Below, piece after piece: positions 16,952 to 24,374 of a DNA stretch of 37,643 nucleotides (positions within the stretch are counted from its first letter, which is position 1; the number at the start of each line of letters is the position of its first letter). Position numbers and translations under genes: made by a program. The notes beneath the pieces were generated by a model. It did no database searches. It was not told the DNA's origin and saw only the letters and a program-made list of their open reading frames with translations. Source of the stretch: Bryobacterales bacterium (GTDB lineage Bacteria; Acidobacteriota; Terriglobia; Bryobacterales; Bryobacteraceae); contig PMYB01000126.1 of assembly GCA_003170915.1 (NCBI GenBank), forward strand, positions 295 to 37,937, given 5' to 3'.

Positions 16952-17674
16952 TCAACCGGACTTTCTCGCCAATATGACCGTGATGTTGTCCGGACCTCCG
17001 GCTTCTTTGGCCGCCTCAATCAAGCGGCGGCAGCCATCTTCGAGAGTCCAGCCATACGGCCCGCCGCGCAGGATCCGCTCGATTTGATCTGCATCCAGCA
17101 CGCCGTGCAGCCCGTCGCTCGAGATCAGCACGAGCGCGCCCACCTTCAAGGGCACCGAATAGTAGTTGACGGTCAGCGGGGCGCTGGCTCCAACGGCCAT
17201 GGTCAGCACGTGCCGCATGGGGTGATTTCGGAGGCTGTCCTCGTCCAGCCCGAGCGGCCGGCCGACTTCGTTGACCCACGTCTGGTCGTCGGTGATGGCG
17301 CGGAAGCCGCTGTCATCCAGCAGGTAGGCGCGGCTGTCTCCCACGCTGGCGATCAAGAGGCCTTCCTCGGTTTCGAGCGCCACCACCAGGGTGGTGCCCA
17401 TGCCTTCCAGGCTGGCGTCGTTCCGCGCCGCTTCGAGTACGCGGCGGTTGGCCTCCTCGACAGCCTTCAGCACCACCTGGGAATCCCGGCTCTGGACCTC
17501 CAGCACCACCTCCACCACCGTATCCACGGCCAATTGCGATGCCCGCTCGCCGGCTCTGGCTCCGCCCATCCCGTCCGCCAGCACGTACAGCCCCAGCTCC
17601 GGTTTGATCAGGCAGTAGTCTTCATTATTCGTTCTGACGCAGCCTTGGTCCGACAACGCGAAGGCTTCCAACAT
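16952..17674 (-). CDS. PP2C-type serine/threonine protein phosphatase
   Basis: A 240-residue soluble PPM/PP2C phosphatase of the bacterial Stp/PrpC type. Metal-binding aspartates are visible in RTNNEDY (D19), VLADGMGG (D34), LISSDGLHG (D187) and GGPDNITV (D229). The domain is complete and has no extra sensor region. It would reverse Ser/Thr phosphorylation by Hanks-type kinases, none of which is in the window. GGGAGTAGCGGGA before ATG 17674 supports this start; the longer upstream frame is not coding. It leads an operon with two exported beta-sandwich proteins and is divergent from the menaquinone genes. Confidence 0.93.
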   Translation of the reverse strand: MLEAFALSDQGCVRTNNEDYCLIKPELGLYVLADGMGGARAGERASQLAVDTVVEVVLEVQSRDSQVVLKAVEEANRRVLEAARNDASLEGMGTTLVVALETEEGLLIASVGDSRAYLLDDSGFRAITDDQTWVNEVGRPLGLDEDSLRNHPMRHVLTMAVGASAPLTVNYYSVPLKVGALVLISSDGLHGVLDADQIERILRGGPYGWTLEDGCRRLIEAAKEAGGPDNITVILARKSG

Positions 17675-17747
17675 TCCCGCTACTCCCTTCAGGCGCCCGG
17701 CTCTACGCTCAAACTTTAACACGCGGGTGACCGTGCCTGGAACCGCA

Positions 17748-17774
17748 ATTTTACCCGATGGCAGGCGGTAAAAT
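17748..17774. promoter_or_regulatory. Divergent promoter/inverted repeat between PP2C and UbiA
   Basis: ATTTTACC (17748-17755) and GGTAAAAT (17767-17774) form an 8-base inverted repeat with an 11-base spacer. Each arm holds TAAAAT, a -10-like box, on opposite strands. The ubiA-side box is 15 bases before the ATG. It could be back-to-back -10 elements, a shared operator, or both. Confidence 0.45.
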
Positions 17775-17789
17775 GGTGCTACTCTCCCA

Positions 17790-18674
17790 ATGCTCTGGAA
17801 ACGCCTCCGGCTGACGCTCGAAATGATCAAGTTCGAGCATTCGGTCTTCGCCCTGCCGTTCGCCCTCACTGGGGCTCTGCTGGCTTTCCGCGAGGGCCGC
17901 TCGGGCGGCGGGGAGATTGCGCGCAAGCTGCTCTGGATCGTGGTCGCCATGGTGTGCGCCCGCTCGGCCGCCATGGCTTTCAACCGGCTGGTCGATTTCG
18001 AAATCGACGCGCGCAATCCGCGCACCAGCATGCGCCACCTGCCCACCGGTCTGCTATCTCGCGGGTTTGCCTGGGGGTTCGTGGCGGCATCCTCGGTCGT
18101 CTTCTTCCTGGCCGCCGGTGAATTGAACCGGCTGTGCCTGCGCCTCGCCCCGGTGGCGCTGGGCACGGTATTTTTCTATTCCTTCACCAAGCGGCTCACC
18201 TCTTTCTCGCACCTGGTGCTGGGGTTCTGCCTGGGAATCGCGCCCGCCGCCGCCTGGATCGCCGTGCGCGGCGCGTTGGACCCGCGCATCCTCTGGCTCA
18301 CCGCCGCGGTGACCTTCTGGACCGCCGGTTTCGACGTCATCTACTCCTGCCAGGATTACGAATTCGACATCGCCGAGGGCCTCTACAGCGTGCCGCGCAG
18401 CTTGGGCATCGCGGGAGCTTTATGGGCCGCGCGGGCGATGCACGCGCTGATGGTGGCCTGCCTGCTGGCCCTGATCTACACGCTGCACCTCGGGGCCCTG
18501 GCGCTGGCCGGCGTCGGCGCCATTGTGGCGCTGCTGGTTTACGAGCACAGCCTGGTGAAGCCCCACGACCTTTCGCGCGTCAACGCCGCCTTCTTCACCA
18601 TGAACGGGTATGTGAGCGTGTTATTCTTTTTATTCTGGGCTGCTGATATACTCCTCCTCAAACCGGGTGCCTGA
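17790..18674 (+). CDS. mqnP: UbiA-family prenyltransferase, probable MqnP of menaquinone synthesis
   Basis: A 294-residue membrane prenyltransferase with about eight or nine hydrophobic segments. The two Asp-rich Mg-diphosphate motifs are [10 protein letters not shown] (N65, D69, D73) and YSCQDYEFD (D189, D193). In UbiA-family proteins these bind the polyprenyl diphosphate that is transferred to an aromatic acceptor. Its stop is 3 bases before the mqnE start, so the acceptor is probably the naphthoate of the futalosine pathway (MqnP role). A 4-hydroxybenzoate-type substrate cannot be excluded from sequence alone. Confidence 0.88.
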   Translation: MLWKRLRLTLEMIKFEHSVFALPFALTGALLAFREGRSGGGEIARKLLWIVVAMVCARSAAMAFNRLVDFEIDARNPRTSMRHLPTGLLSRGFAWGFVAASSVVFFLAAGELNRLCLRLAPVALGTVFFYSFTKRLTSFSHLVLGFCLGIAPAAAWIAVRGALDPRILWLTAAVTFWTAGFDVIYSCQDYEFDIAEGLYSVPRSLGIAGALWAARAMHALMVACLLALIYTLHLGALALAGVGAIVALLVYEHSLVKPHDLSRVNAAFFTMNGYVSVLFFLFWAADILLLKPGA

Positions 18675-18677
18675 AGT

Positions 18678-19796
18678 ATGCAAATGGTAATCGACGATTC
18701 CCGTCTTGTCCCCATCCGAAGCAAGGTCGAGGCGGGCGAGCGGCTCTCTTTCGACGACGGCATTGCGCTCTACCGCACCACCGACATCCTGGCGCTCGGC
18801 TACCTGGCCAACCTGGTGCGCGAGCGGCTCCACGGCAACGTCGCCTTTTTCAACGTGAACCGCCACATCAACCCCACCGATGTCTGTGTGGCCAGTTGCC
18901 GCCTGTGCGCCTTCGGCAAGCGCGTGCGCGATCCCAAGGCCTACACCATGTCGCTCGAGGAGGTGTGGCAACGCGCTGGCGAGGGCTGGAGCGAGGCGGT
19001 CACCGAGTTCCACATCGTGGGCGGCCTGCATCCCGAACTTTCGCTCGATTGGTACTGCGAGATGCTGCGAGGCTTGAAGCAGCGTTTCCCGCGGGTCCAC
19101 CTGAAGGCCCTTACCATGGTGGAGATCGCCTACCTGGCGCGGCGGACCAGGATTCCGGTGCGCGAAACCCTCGAACGCCTGCGCGACGCGGGCATGGATT
19201 CGCTGCCCGGCGGCGGCGCCGAGATCTTCAACGAGCGCGTCCGGCGCATCATCTGCGATCACAAGATCGACGGCCGGGAGTGGCTGGAAGCCGCGCGCGC
19301 CGCGCACCAGTTGGGTCTTCGCTCGAACTGCACCATGCTTTACGGCCACATCGAGAACGAGGAAGACCGCGTGGACCACCTGATCCGCCTTCGAGAGCTG
19401 CAGGACGAAACGCACGGTTTCGCGACCTTCATCCCGCTGGCCTTTCATCCCGACAACACGGCGCTCCAGCACATCCCCAAGACCACGGGTTTCGCGGACA
19501 TCAAGAACATCGCGGTGGCGCGCCTGATGCTGGACAACATCCCGCACATCAAGGCCTACTGGGTGATGATGACGCCGCGGATCGCGCAGATCGCACTGCG
19601 CTTCGGCGCCGACGATATCGACGGCACCATCGTGGAGGAACGGATTTACCACGACGCCGGAGCGACCACCGCCCAGGGTCTGCGGCGCGCGGAGTTGCTG
19701 CACCTGATCCGCAAGGCGGGCCGCGAGCCGGTCGAGCGGGATACTCTGTACCGGCCAGTCGAGCGGACGGAAGCCACGTTTACGGTGCTGGTGTAG
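18678..19796 (+). CDS. mqnE: Aminodeoxyfutalosine synthase MqnE (radical SAM)
   Basis: A 372-residue radical SAM enzyme of the futalosine menaquinone pathway that joins the chorismate-derived enolpyruvyl benzoate with the SAM-derived adenosyl group. The 4Fe-4S motif is C70-x3-C74-x2-C77 in NPTDVCVASCRLCAFG. HIVGGLHPELSLDWY and LPGGGAEIF are typical of MqnE rather than MqnC. It follows the UbiA-like gene immediately, forming a two-gene operon. No other mqn gene is in the window. Confidence 0.92.
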   Translation: MQMVIDDSRLVPIRSKVEAGERLSFDDGIALYRTTDILALGYLANLVRERLHGNVAFFNVNRHINPTDVCVASCRLCAFGKRVRDPKAYTMSLEEVWQRAGEGWSEAVTEFHIVGGLHPELSLDWYCEMLRGLKQRFPRVHLKALTMVEIAYLARRTRIPVRETLERLRDAGMDSLPGGGAEIFNERVRRIICDHKIDGREWLEAARAAHQLGLRSNCTMLYGHIENEEDRVDHLIRLRELQDETHGFATFIPLAFHPDNTALQHIPKTTGFADIKNIAVARLMLDNIPHIKAYWVMMTPRIAQIALRFGADDIDGTIVEERIYHDAGATTAQGLRRAELLHLIRKAGREPVERDTLYRPVERTEATFTVLV

Positions 19797-19814
19797 CGGC
19801 AGGTGGGAAACCTG

Positions 19815-19859
19815 GGGCGGGTTGGCAACCCGCCCGTTGCGCCGGCGGACAACCGGCGC
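19815..19859. repeat. Two consecutive GC-rich hairpins after mqnE
   Basis: GGGCGGGTT-GGC-AACCCGCCC (19815-19835) is a perfect 9-bp stem with a 3-base loop. GCGCCGG-N7-CCGGCGC (19839-19859) is a 7-bp stem. There is no T-tract. They occupy the 109 bases between mqnE and the VWA gene and resemble dispersed REP/BIME-like hairpins that may also end or stabilise the mqnE transcript. Confidence 0.55.
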
Positions 19860-19891
19860 GCAGCTTGCCAATCCGCCCCGCAGCCCCACGC

Positions 19892-19897
19892 TATAAT
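19892..19897 (+). promoter_or_regulatory. Consensus -10 box 8 bases before the VWA start codon
   Basis: A perfect TATAAT ends 8 bases before the ATG at 19906, so transcription should begin within one or two bases of the start codon. TTGCCA at 19865-19870 is too far (21-base spacer) for a normal -35. A near-leaderless transcript is expected. Confidence 0.5.
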
Positions 19898-19905
19898 CGA
19901 ACCAT

Positions 19906-20850
19906 ATGAGAATTTGGGTGCCACTCGCGGCCGCGGGCGTGATCGCCATCGCCGTTGCGGCCGCCGGGCAGGACCCCGCCAAGCCCGCCGGCCAAGTCCT
20001 CCAGAGCGACGAGGCCACGCGTATCACGGTCGACGTTACGCGCGTGAACCTGCTTTTCACCGTCACCGATAAGAAAGGCCGCTTCATCACCGACCTCGGT
20101 AAGGACGATTTTGAAGTCGTCGAAGGCAAGCGGCGGCAAACCATCTCGGAATTCACGGCGGAGTCCGACCTGCCCCTGCGCCTGGGCATCCTGATCGACA
20201 CCAGCAACAGCGTCCGGGAACGCTTCAAGTTCGAGCAGGAGGCCGCCCGCCAGTTCATCGACAGTGTCATGCGCACCAACCTCGACAAGGCCCTGGTGGT
20301 GAGCTTCGACACTTCGGCCGAGTTGGTATCCGACCTGATCACCGACACCGACAAGCTGACTGCCGCTATCCGCGACCTGCATCCCGGCGGCGGAACCGCG
20401 CTTTACGATGCCATCTACTTCGCCTGCCGCGACAAGCTCTCGCAGGACCAGCCGAGGCACAAGTTCCGCCGCGCCATCGTCATCGTCAGCGATGGCGAGG
20501 ACAACCAAAGCCGCTACACCCGCGACCAGGCGCTCGAAATGGCGCAGAAGGCCGACGTGGTGATGTACGCCATTTCGACCAACATCACCCGCATTGAAAC
20601 CGATGGCGATAAAGTTCTCAAGTACCTCGCGCAGGAAACCGGCGGGCGAGCTTTCTTCCCGTTCAAGGTGGAGGACCTGGACCAGTCGTTCGAAAACATC
20701 GCCAACGAGCTGCGTCATCAGTACAACATCTCCTACCGGCCCGAGCCACTGAAGACCGACGGTCTTTTCCACGTAATCGATGTGCGCGTGAGGGAACGCA
20801 AGAATATCCTGGTCAATGTCCGGCGGGGCTACTACGCTCCCAAGATGTAG
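19906..20850 (+). CDS. Secreted VWFA-related protein, Acidobacterial type
   Basis: 314 residues. The signal peptide is residues 1-21. An N-terminal beta segment VNLLFTVTDKKGRFITDLGKDDFEVVE is followed by a von Willebrand A domain with the MIDAS metal site DTSNS (D98, S100, S102) and IVSDGEDNQ. The C-terminal HQYNISYRPEP...VRRGYYAP pattern is diagnostic of the acidobacterial VWFA-related family. These proteins are abundant in Acidobacteria; the role is unknown, with metal-dependent protein binding outside the cell most likely. It overlaps the downstream acetyltransferase by 35 bases. Confidence 0.93.
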   Translation: MRIWVPLAAAGVIAIAVAAAGQDPAKPAGQVLQSDEATRITVDVTRVNLLFTVTDKKGRFITDLGKDDFEVVEGKRRQTISEFTAESDLPLRLGILIDTSNSVRERFKFEQEAARQFIDSVMRTNLDKALVVSFDTSAELVSDLITDTDKLTAAIRDLHPGGGTALYDAIYFACRDKLSQDQPRHKFRRAIVIVSDGEDNQSRYTRDQALEMAQKADVVMYAISTNITRIETDGDKVLKYLAQETGGRAFFPFKVEDLDQSFENIANELRHQYNISYRPEPLKTDGLFHVIDVRVRERKNILVNVRRGYYAPKM

Positions 20851-21265
20851 CGGGGTAATCCGCCGCGGCGGGCCAGGCGACCTGGCCCAAGTTGCCGTCA
20901 TCCAGGCCGCCAGCCCCGAGGCTGCCCAATGGAACGTCGCCGGCTACCTGCAGTACGCCTTCCGCGTCTCGGTCCGCGGGATTCAAGTGGCGGGTTTCCT
21001 GGTGTCGCGTACGCTCGCGGAGGGTGAAACCGAGTTGCTGAACCTTGCCGTGGCCCCGCAGTTCCGTCGCCAGGGAGTGGCGCGCAAGCTGGTGGAGTCT
21101 CTGCTGGCCGAGTCTCCGGGGGTTGTGTACCTGGAGGTCCGGGAATCCAATCGGGCCGCCCGCAAATTCTACAATCACATGGGATTTCAAGAAGTTAGCT
21201 CGCGCCCCGGGTACTACCAAGCACCCCCCGAAGCGGCTATTGTTATGAAGTTTCATTCATGTTAA
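20816..21265 (+). CDS. RimI-like GNAT acetyltransferase
   Basis: A 149-residue GNAT-fold protein. The acetyl-CoA-binding motif is LNLAVAPQFRRQGVARKLVESLL (R84-R85-Q86-G87-V88-A89), followed by VYLEVRESNRAARKFYNHMGF, the typical RimI-like C-terminal part. RimI-type enzymes acetylate N-terminal amines of ribosomal or other proteins. The frame begins 35 bases before the VWA stop, so it is translationally coupled to an unrelated secreted protein. No alternative start lies between ATG 20816 and the conserved IRRGGPGDL. Confidence 0.82.
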   Translation: MSGGATTLPRCSGVIRRGGPGDLAQVAVIQAASPEAAQWNVAGYLQYAFRVSVRGIQVAGFLVSRTLAEGETELLNLAVAPQFRRQGVARKLVESLLAESPGVVYLEVRESNRAARKFYNHMGFQEVSSRPGYYQAPPEAAIVMKFHSC

Positions 21266-21274
21266 GGTGGCGTT

Positions 21275-21295
21275 AGGACGGTGATGCCGTCCTTT
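21275..21295 (+). terminator. Stem-loop after the GNAT gene
   Basis: AGGACGG (21275-21281) and CCGTCCT (21287-21293) form a 7-bp stem with loop TGATG, followed by TTTC only. It is a weak intrinsic terminator or attenuator ahead of the DUF465 gene. Confidence 0.45.
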
Positions 21296-21331
21296 CACAA
21301 TGCGACGAGCTCTTGGGAGGAATTGCCCAAT

Positions 21332-21571
21332 ATGGAACGGAACGCACAGGAAGAGTTGAAAGCGCATCTGATGGCAACGAACGAGGAGTTTCGCCGGCTT
21401 TCCAGCCAGCACTCGGAGTTTGCCCGGAAGCTGGATGCTCTGGAATCGCTTCCCCATCTGACTTATGAAGAAGAGTTGGAGGAGACGCGGTTGAAGAAGC
21501 TGAAACTTCGGTTGAAGGATCAGATGGAAGCGATCGTGAGCCAGTACCGGTCTCAGCAGCAGGTCGCTTAG
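21332..21571 (+). CDS. DUF465/YdcH-like small coiled-coil protein
   Basis: A 79-residue highly charged helical protein: EELKAHLMATNEEFRRLSSQHSEFARKLDALES, then LPHLTYEEELEETRLKKLKLRLKDQMEAIV. The pattern matches the DUF465 (YdcH) family, small alpha-hairpins of unknown function. GGGAGG 11 bases upstream supports ATG 21332 rather than the ATG at 21281 or 21284. It is monocistronic between two hairpins. Confidence 0.8.
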   Translation: MERNAQEELKAHLMATNEEFRRLSSQHSEFARKLDALESLPHLTYEEELEETRLKKLKLRLKDQMEAIVSQYRSQQQVA

Positions 21572-21604
21572 CGTCAGGTGCGCGCAGTAGCGGTAATTGC
21601 ATTC

Positions 21605-21642
21605 GGCCCGGTCGGCTTCGGCTGACCGGGCCTTTGGTTTTT
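21605..21642 (+). terminator. Strong intrinsic terminator with UUCG tetraloop
   Basis: GGCCCGGTC (21605-21613) pairs with GACCGGGCC (21624-21632). The inner part closes as a C(TTCG)G tetraloop. The stem is followed by TTTGGTTTTT (21633-21642). It ends DUF465 transcription and abuts the Smr ATG at 21643. Confidence 0.85.
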
Positions 21643-21906
21643 ATGGAACCGATTCGCATTCCCATCACGGACGTTTTCGATTTGCACAGCATTCCGCCGC
21701 GCGATGTGAAGGCGGTGGTGGAGGAATACCTTAGCGAGGCGCACCGGCTGGGGTTCAAGGCGCTGCGGATCATCCACGGACGCGGCATAGGCGTCCAGCG
21801 CGAGATGGTGCGTTCGGTTCTCTCCCGCACCGCGTTCGTGACCGATTTTGAGGACGCTCCCGCCGAAGCCGGAGGCTGGGGCGCCACTATCGTGACGCTG
21901 CGATAG
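21643..21906 (+). CDS. Smr-domain protein
   Basis: An 87-residue protein made of a single Smr domain. DVFDLHSIPPRDV holds the conserved DLH motif, and KALRIIHGRGIGVQREMVRSVL holds HGRG-x-G. Smr domains are found in MutS2 and in stand-alone DNA/RNA nicking nucleases. The ATG directly follows the T-tract of the upstream terminator. There is no Shine-Dalgarno sequence, so translation must depend on readthrough RNA or a leaderless start. TTG at 21634 would start inside the terminator and is unlikely. Confidence 0.85.
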   Translation: MEPIRIPITDVFDLHSIPPRDVKAVVEEYLSEAHRLGFKALRIIHGRGIGVQREMVRSVLSRTAFVTDFEDAPAEAGGWGATIVTLR

Positions 21907-21918
21907 AAATCGCTCCTG

Positions 21919-23103
21919 TTACGCCACCGCTGCCGCTTCCCAGCGCACGGAAACCTTCTTGATCCGCTCCACGGCCTCCATCAGGTTGGCCAGCGAGTTG
22001 GCGTAGCTGAACCGGATGTAGCCGTCGCCATACTCTCCGAAACAGCCGCCTTGCAGGCACGAAACTCCCGCTTCATACAGCAGGTAGTCGGCCAGCTCTT
22101 TGGAGGGGATGCCCGTACCGGTCACGTTTGCAAACGCGTAGAACGCGCCGCCCGGAACCGCGCAGCGGAATCCCGGAATCCGGTTCAGCCCCTTGCAAAT
22201 GGCGTCGCGGCGGCGGTGGAATTCCGCCACCATGGCGGCCACGCAGTCCTGCGGTCCGGCGATCGCGGCGATGCCGGCGCGTTGCGTGAAGCTGGCCGTG
22301 CAGGAGGTCGAATTCACCATCAGCTTGCTCACCGCGTCCACCAGCCACTCCGGCATCACGCCGTAGCCCATGCGCCAGCCGGTCATGGCATAGGTCTTCG
22401 AGAAGCCGTCGAGGATAATGGTTTTCTCCAGCATCCCGGGGAAACTCGCGATCGACTGAGGCGCCTCGCCGCCGTAGTAGATCTGCGAGTAGATCTCATC
22501 GCTCAACACCATCACGTCGCGCTCGCGAAGCATTCCGGCAATGGCCGCGATGTCCGTGCGCGGAATCACGCCCCCGGTGGGATTCTGAGGCGAGTTCAGA
22601 ATGACCATCTTGGTGCGGTCCGAGAGCCGGTCGCGAAAGAGATTGAGGTCGAAGGAAAAGCCGCGGCTCTCTTCGAGCGGCATCGGTACCGGCCGGGCGC
22701 CCAGGAACCGGATCATCGATTCGTAAATCGGAAAGCCCGGATTCGGGTAGATAACCTCGTCGCCGGGTTCCAGCAGCGCCAACATGGGGAAGAAAATGAT
22801 CGGCTTGCCGCCGGGCACCACCGATACGTGCTGTGGCCCAACCGGAATTCCGCGCGACCGCGAAACGTGGGCGGCGATGGCTTCTCGCAACTCGGGAATG
22901 CCCTGCGGCGGGCCGTAATGGGTCCAGCCCTCGTCGAGCGCTTTCTTGGCCGCTTCGACGATGTGGGGCGGAGTGGGGAAATCGGGCTCGCCGATCTCCA
23001 GGTGGATCACGCTGCGGCCTTGCGCTTCGAGCGCGCGGGCGCGTACCAGAACATCGAAGGCGGATTCGACTCCGATGCGGTTCATTCGTTCTGCAAGTTT
23101 CAT
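21919..23103 (-). CDS. Class I/II PLP-dependent aminotransferase
   Basis: A 394-residue fold-type I aminotransferase. Conserved features: GEPDFPTP (38-45), HYGPPQGIPELR (62-73), SPQNPTGG with N174, D202 in SDEIYSQIYY, and the Schiff-base lysine K236 in LDGFSKTYAMTGWRMGY, followed by the phosphate-binding region. It resembles aspartate/alanine aminotransferases (AspC/DapL/PatA-like); the exact substrate cannot be set from sequence. The ATG at 23103 gives the conserved MKLAERMNRIGVESAFDVL start; an upstream in-frame start (23145) would add unrelated residues. It is convergent with Smr, 12 bases apart. Confidence 0.92.
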   Translation of the reverse strand: MKLAERMNRIGVESAFDVLVRARALEAQGRSVIHLEIGEPDFPTPPHIVEAAKKALDEGWTHYGPPQGIPELREAIAAHVSRSRGIPVGPQHVSVVPGGKPIIFFPMLALLEPGDEVIYPNPGFPIYESMIRFLGARPVPMPLEESRGFSFDLNLFRDRLSDRTKMVILNSPQNPTGGVIPRTDIAAIAGMLRERDVMVLSDEIYSQIYYGGEAPQSIASFPGMLEKTIILDGFSKTYAMTGWRMGYGVMPEWLVDAVSKLMVNSTSCTASFTQRAGIAAIAGPQDCVAAMVAEFHRRRDAICKGLNRIPGFRCAVPGGAFYAFANVTGTGIPSKELADYLLYEAGVSCLQGGCFGEYGDGYIRFSYANSLANLMEAVERIKKVSVRWEAAAVA

Positions 23104-23179
23104 GATGGTCTCAGGCAAACTGGGCCGCCGACCTCCAATTCCCAAGCTTATCAGGCTTCGGCGCCCGCGATAGAATGGC

Positions 23180-23207
23180 GTAGGGGCTGGGCATGCCCAG
23201 CCACTAC
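23180..23207. repeat. 28-base palindromic repeat, copy 2
   Basis: The same element as at 10945-10972: GTAGGGGC-T-GGGCA, then TGCCC-A-GCCACTAC. The C-to-T change in the left arm is matched by G-to-A in the right arm, so pairing is kept; one other position is mismatched. It lies in the divergent region between the aminotransferase and sigma factor genes. Confidence 0.75.
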
Positions 23208-23226
23208 TTTAGATTCCACGTTTTCA

Positions 23227-23254
23227 GGGTTCCAGCGTCATCAGTTTAGAACCC
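23227..23254 (+). promoter_or_regulatory. Inverted repeat before the sigma factor start
   Basis: GGGTTC (23227-23232) and GAACCC (23249-23254) flank 16 bases and end exactly at the GTG start codon. An operator or an RNA stem limiting translation initiation is possible. No Shine-Dalgarno sequence is visible in this region. Confidence 0.35.
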
Positions 23255-23806
23255 GTGGAAACAGTCGTTGGCAGCCCGATGAGCGAAGAAATCGTCGAGC
23301 CCGGCCTGGAACTTCTGGAACGGCAAAATCGCTTTGTTTCCGAGCACTTACGGCGGATTTTCATCCAGATTTACCGGATCGTGGGGAACGTGGCCGATGC
23401 CCAGGACCTGACCCAGGAAGCCTTCATCAAGGCCCTCCAACGCCAGGAGCAGCTCAAAGACGAGCAGAAGGCCGCCCACTGGCTGTCGCGGATCGCCACG
23501 AATACGGCTATCGATTTCCTGCGCCGTAGCGGCCGCGCCACGTTTTGCGAGCTTGATGAAGCTCCGGCGAGCCATTCGGAAAGCCCCGAACAGGCCCTGC
23601 TGCGGTCCGAGGAACGGAATTATCTGAAAGATGGCTTGCGCCTTTTGAGCCCGCGGGAACGGGCGGCGCTGATGCTGCGCGACGTGGAAGGCCTGCCGGC
23701 GGAAGAGGTGGCCAGACGGCTCAACTGCTCGAAAGCCACAGTGCGCTCGCACATAGCCAACGCGCGCACCAAGTTCCGGCGCTATATCGAAAGAAGGAAG
23801 CGGTAG
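23255..23806 (+). CDS. ECF-type RNA polymerase sigma factor
   Basis: 183 residues from GTG 23255, or 175 from ATG 23279. Region 2 is LRRIFIQIYRIVGNVADAQDLTQEAFIKALQ followed by HWLSRIATNTAIDFLRR. Region 4 is LSPRERAALMLRDVEGLPAEEVARRLNCSKATVRSHIANARTKFRRYI. There is no region 1.1 or 3, as expected for ECF sigmas. The anti-sigma gene follows after 4 bases, and an exported protein overlaps that, forming a three-gene unit probably controlled by the sigma itself. Neither start has a good ribosome-binding site. Confidence 0.93.
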   Translation: METVVGSPMSEEIVEPGLELLERQNRFVSEHLRRIFIQIYRIVGNVADAQDLTQEAFIKALQRQEQLKDEQKAAHWLSRIATNTAIDFLRRSGRATFCELDEAPASHSESPEQALLRSEERNYLKDGLRLLSPRERAALMLRDVEGLPAEEVARRLNCSKATVRSHIANARTKFRRYIERRKR

Positions 23807-23810
23807 AACG

Positions 23811-24374
23811 ATGAGACATCCCGATCGGGCGACATTGGCATTACACGCGGGTGGGGACCTCGGGCCCATCGCCCGTTGGAGAACCCAGCGCCACCTGGCG
23901 ACATGCGCGGATTGCCGCGATGAGGCCGCGGCGTTCCACGGAGTGCGGGCGATTCTCCCCGAGCTGGCCGAGACCCCCGAGATTTCCTGGAACCGGCTGG
24001 CCGCCGAGATGAAGGCCAACATCCGGGTGGGACTGGCGGCTGGCGAGTGCGTGCGGACCGGCCAGACGCCCTTGCGCGAAACACCCCTGTTCACCCGCGC
24101 CCGCGCGGTGGTCGCCTTCGCCAGCGTGGTGGTCCTGTTGTTTGCCGGCCTGGTCCTGGAACATCCGGGGCCCGGCGCGCCAAAATACGATGGCGTGGTG
24201 GTGCAGACCACCGCTAATGGAATTCAGGTCAGGGAGGGTGGCCAGGCGCTCCGCCTGCTGCACTCCGGCGCCCAAAACGTGCTGTACTCGGTGGGCGCGC
24301 AAGGCTCTATGAGGGCTCGCTACGTGGATCCCGAAACGGGCTACGTAACGATCAATAACGTTTATGCGGATTGA
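23811..24374 (+). CDS. Membrane anti-sigma factor with zinc-finger (ZAS) domain
   Basis: 187 residues. The N-terminal part holds the zinc-binding H28-x3-C32-x2-C35 motif (RHLATCADCRDE), typical of anti-sigma ZAS domains. One transmembrane segment follows at about residues 96-115 (VVAFASVVVLLFAGLVL), then an extracytoplasmic domain of about 70 residues. It would hold the upstream ECF sigma at the membrane until a signal arrives. Its last 11 bases overlap the next gene, so they are translated together. Confidence 0.88.
   Translation: MRHPDRATLALHAGGDLGPIARWRTQRHLATCADCRDEAAAFHGVRAILPELAETPEISWNRLAAEMKANIRVGLAAGECVRTGQTPLRETPLFTRARAVVAFASVVVLLFAGLVLEHPGPGAPKYDGVVVQTTANGIQVREGGQALRLLHSGAQNVLYSVGAQGSMRARYVDPETGYVTINNVYAD

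Noticed and set aside
18630-20354. Long minus-strand frame opposite mqnE and the VWA gene
   Set aside because: It spans two well-recognised genes on the other strand and has no homology-like features.
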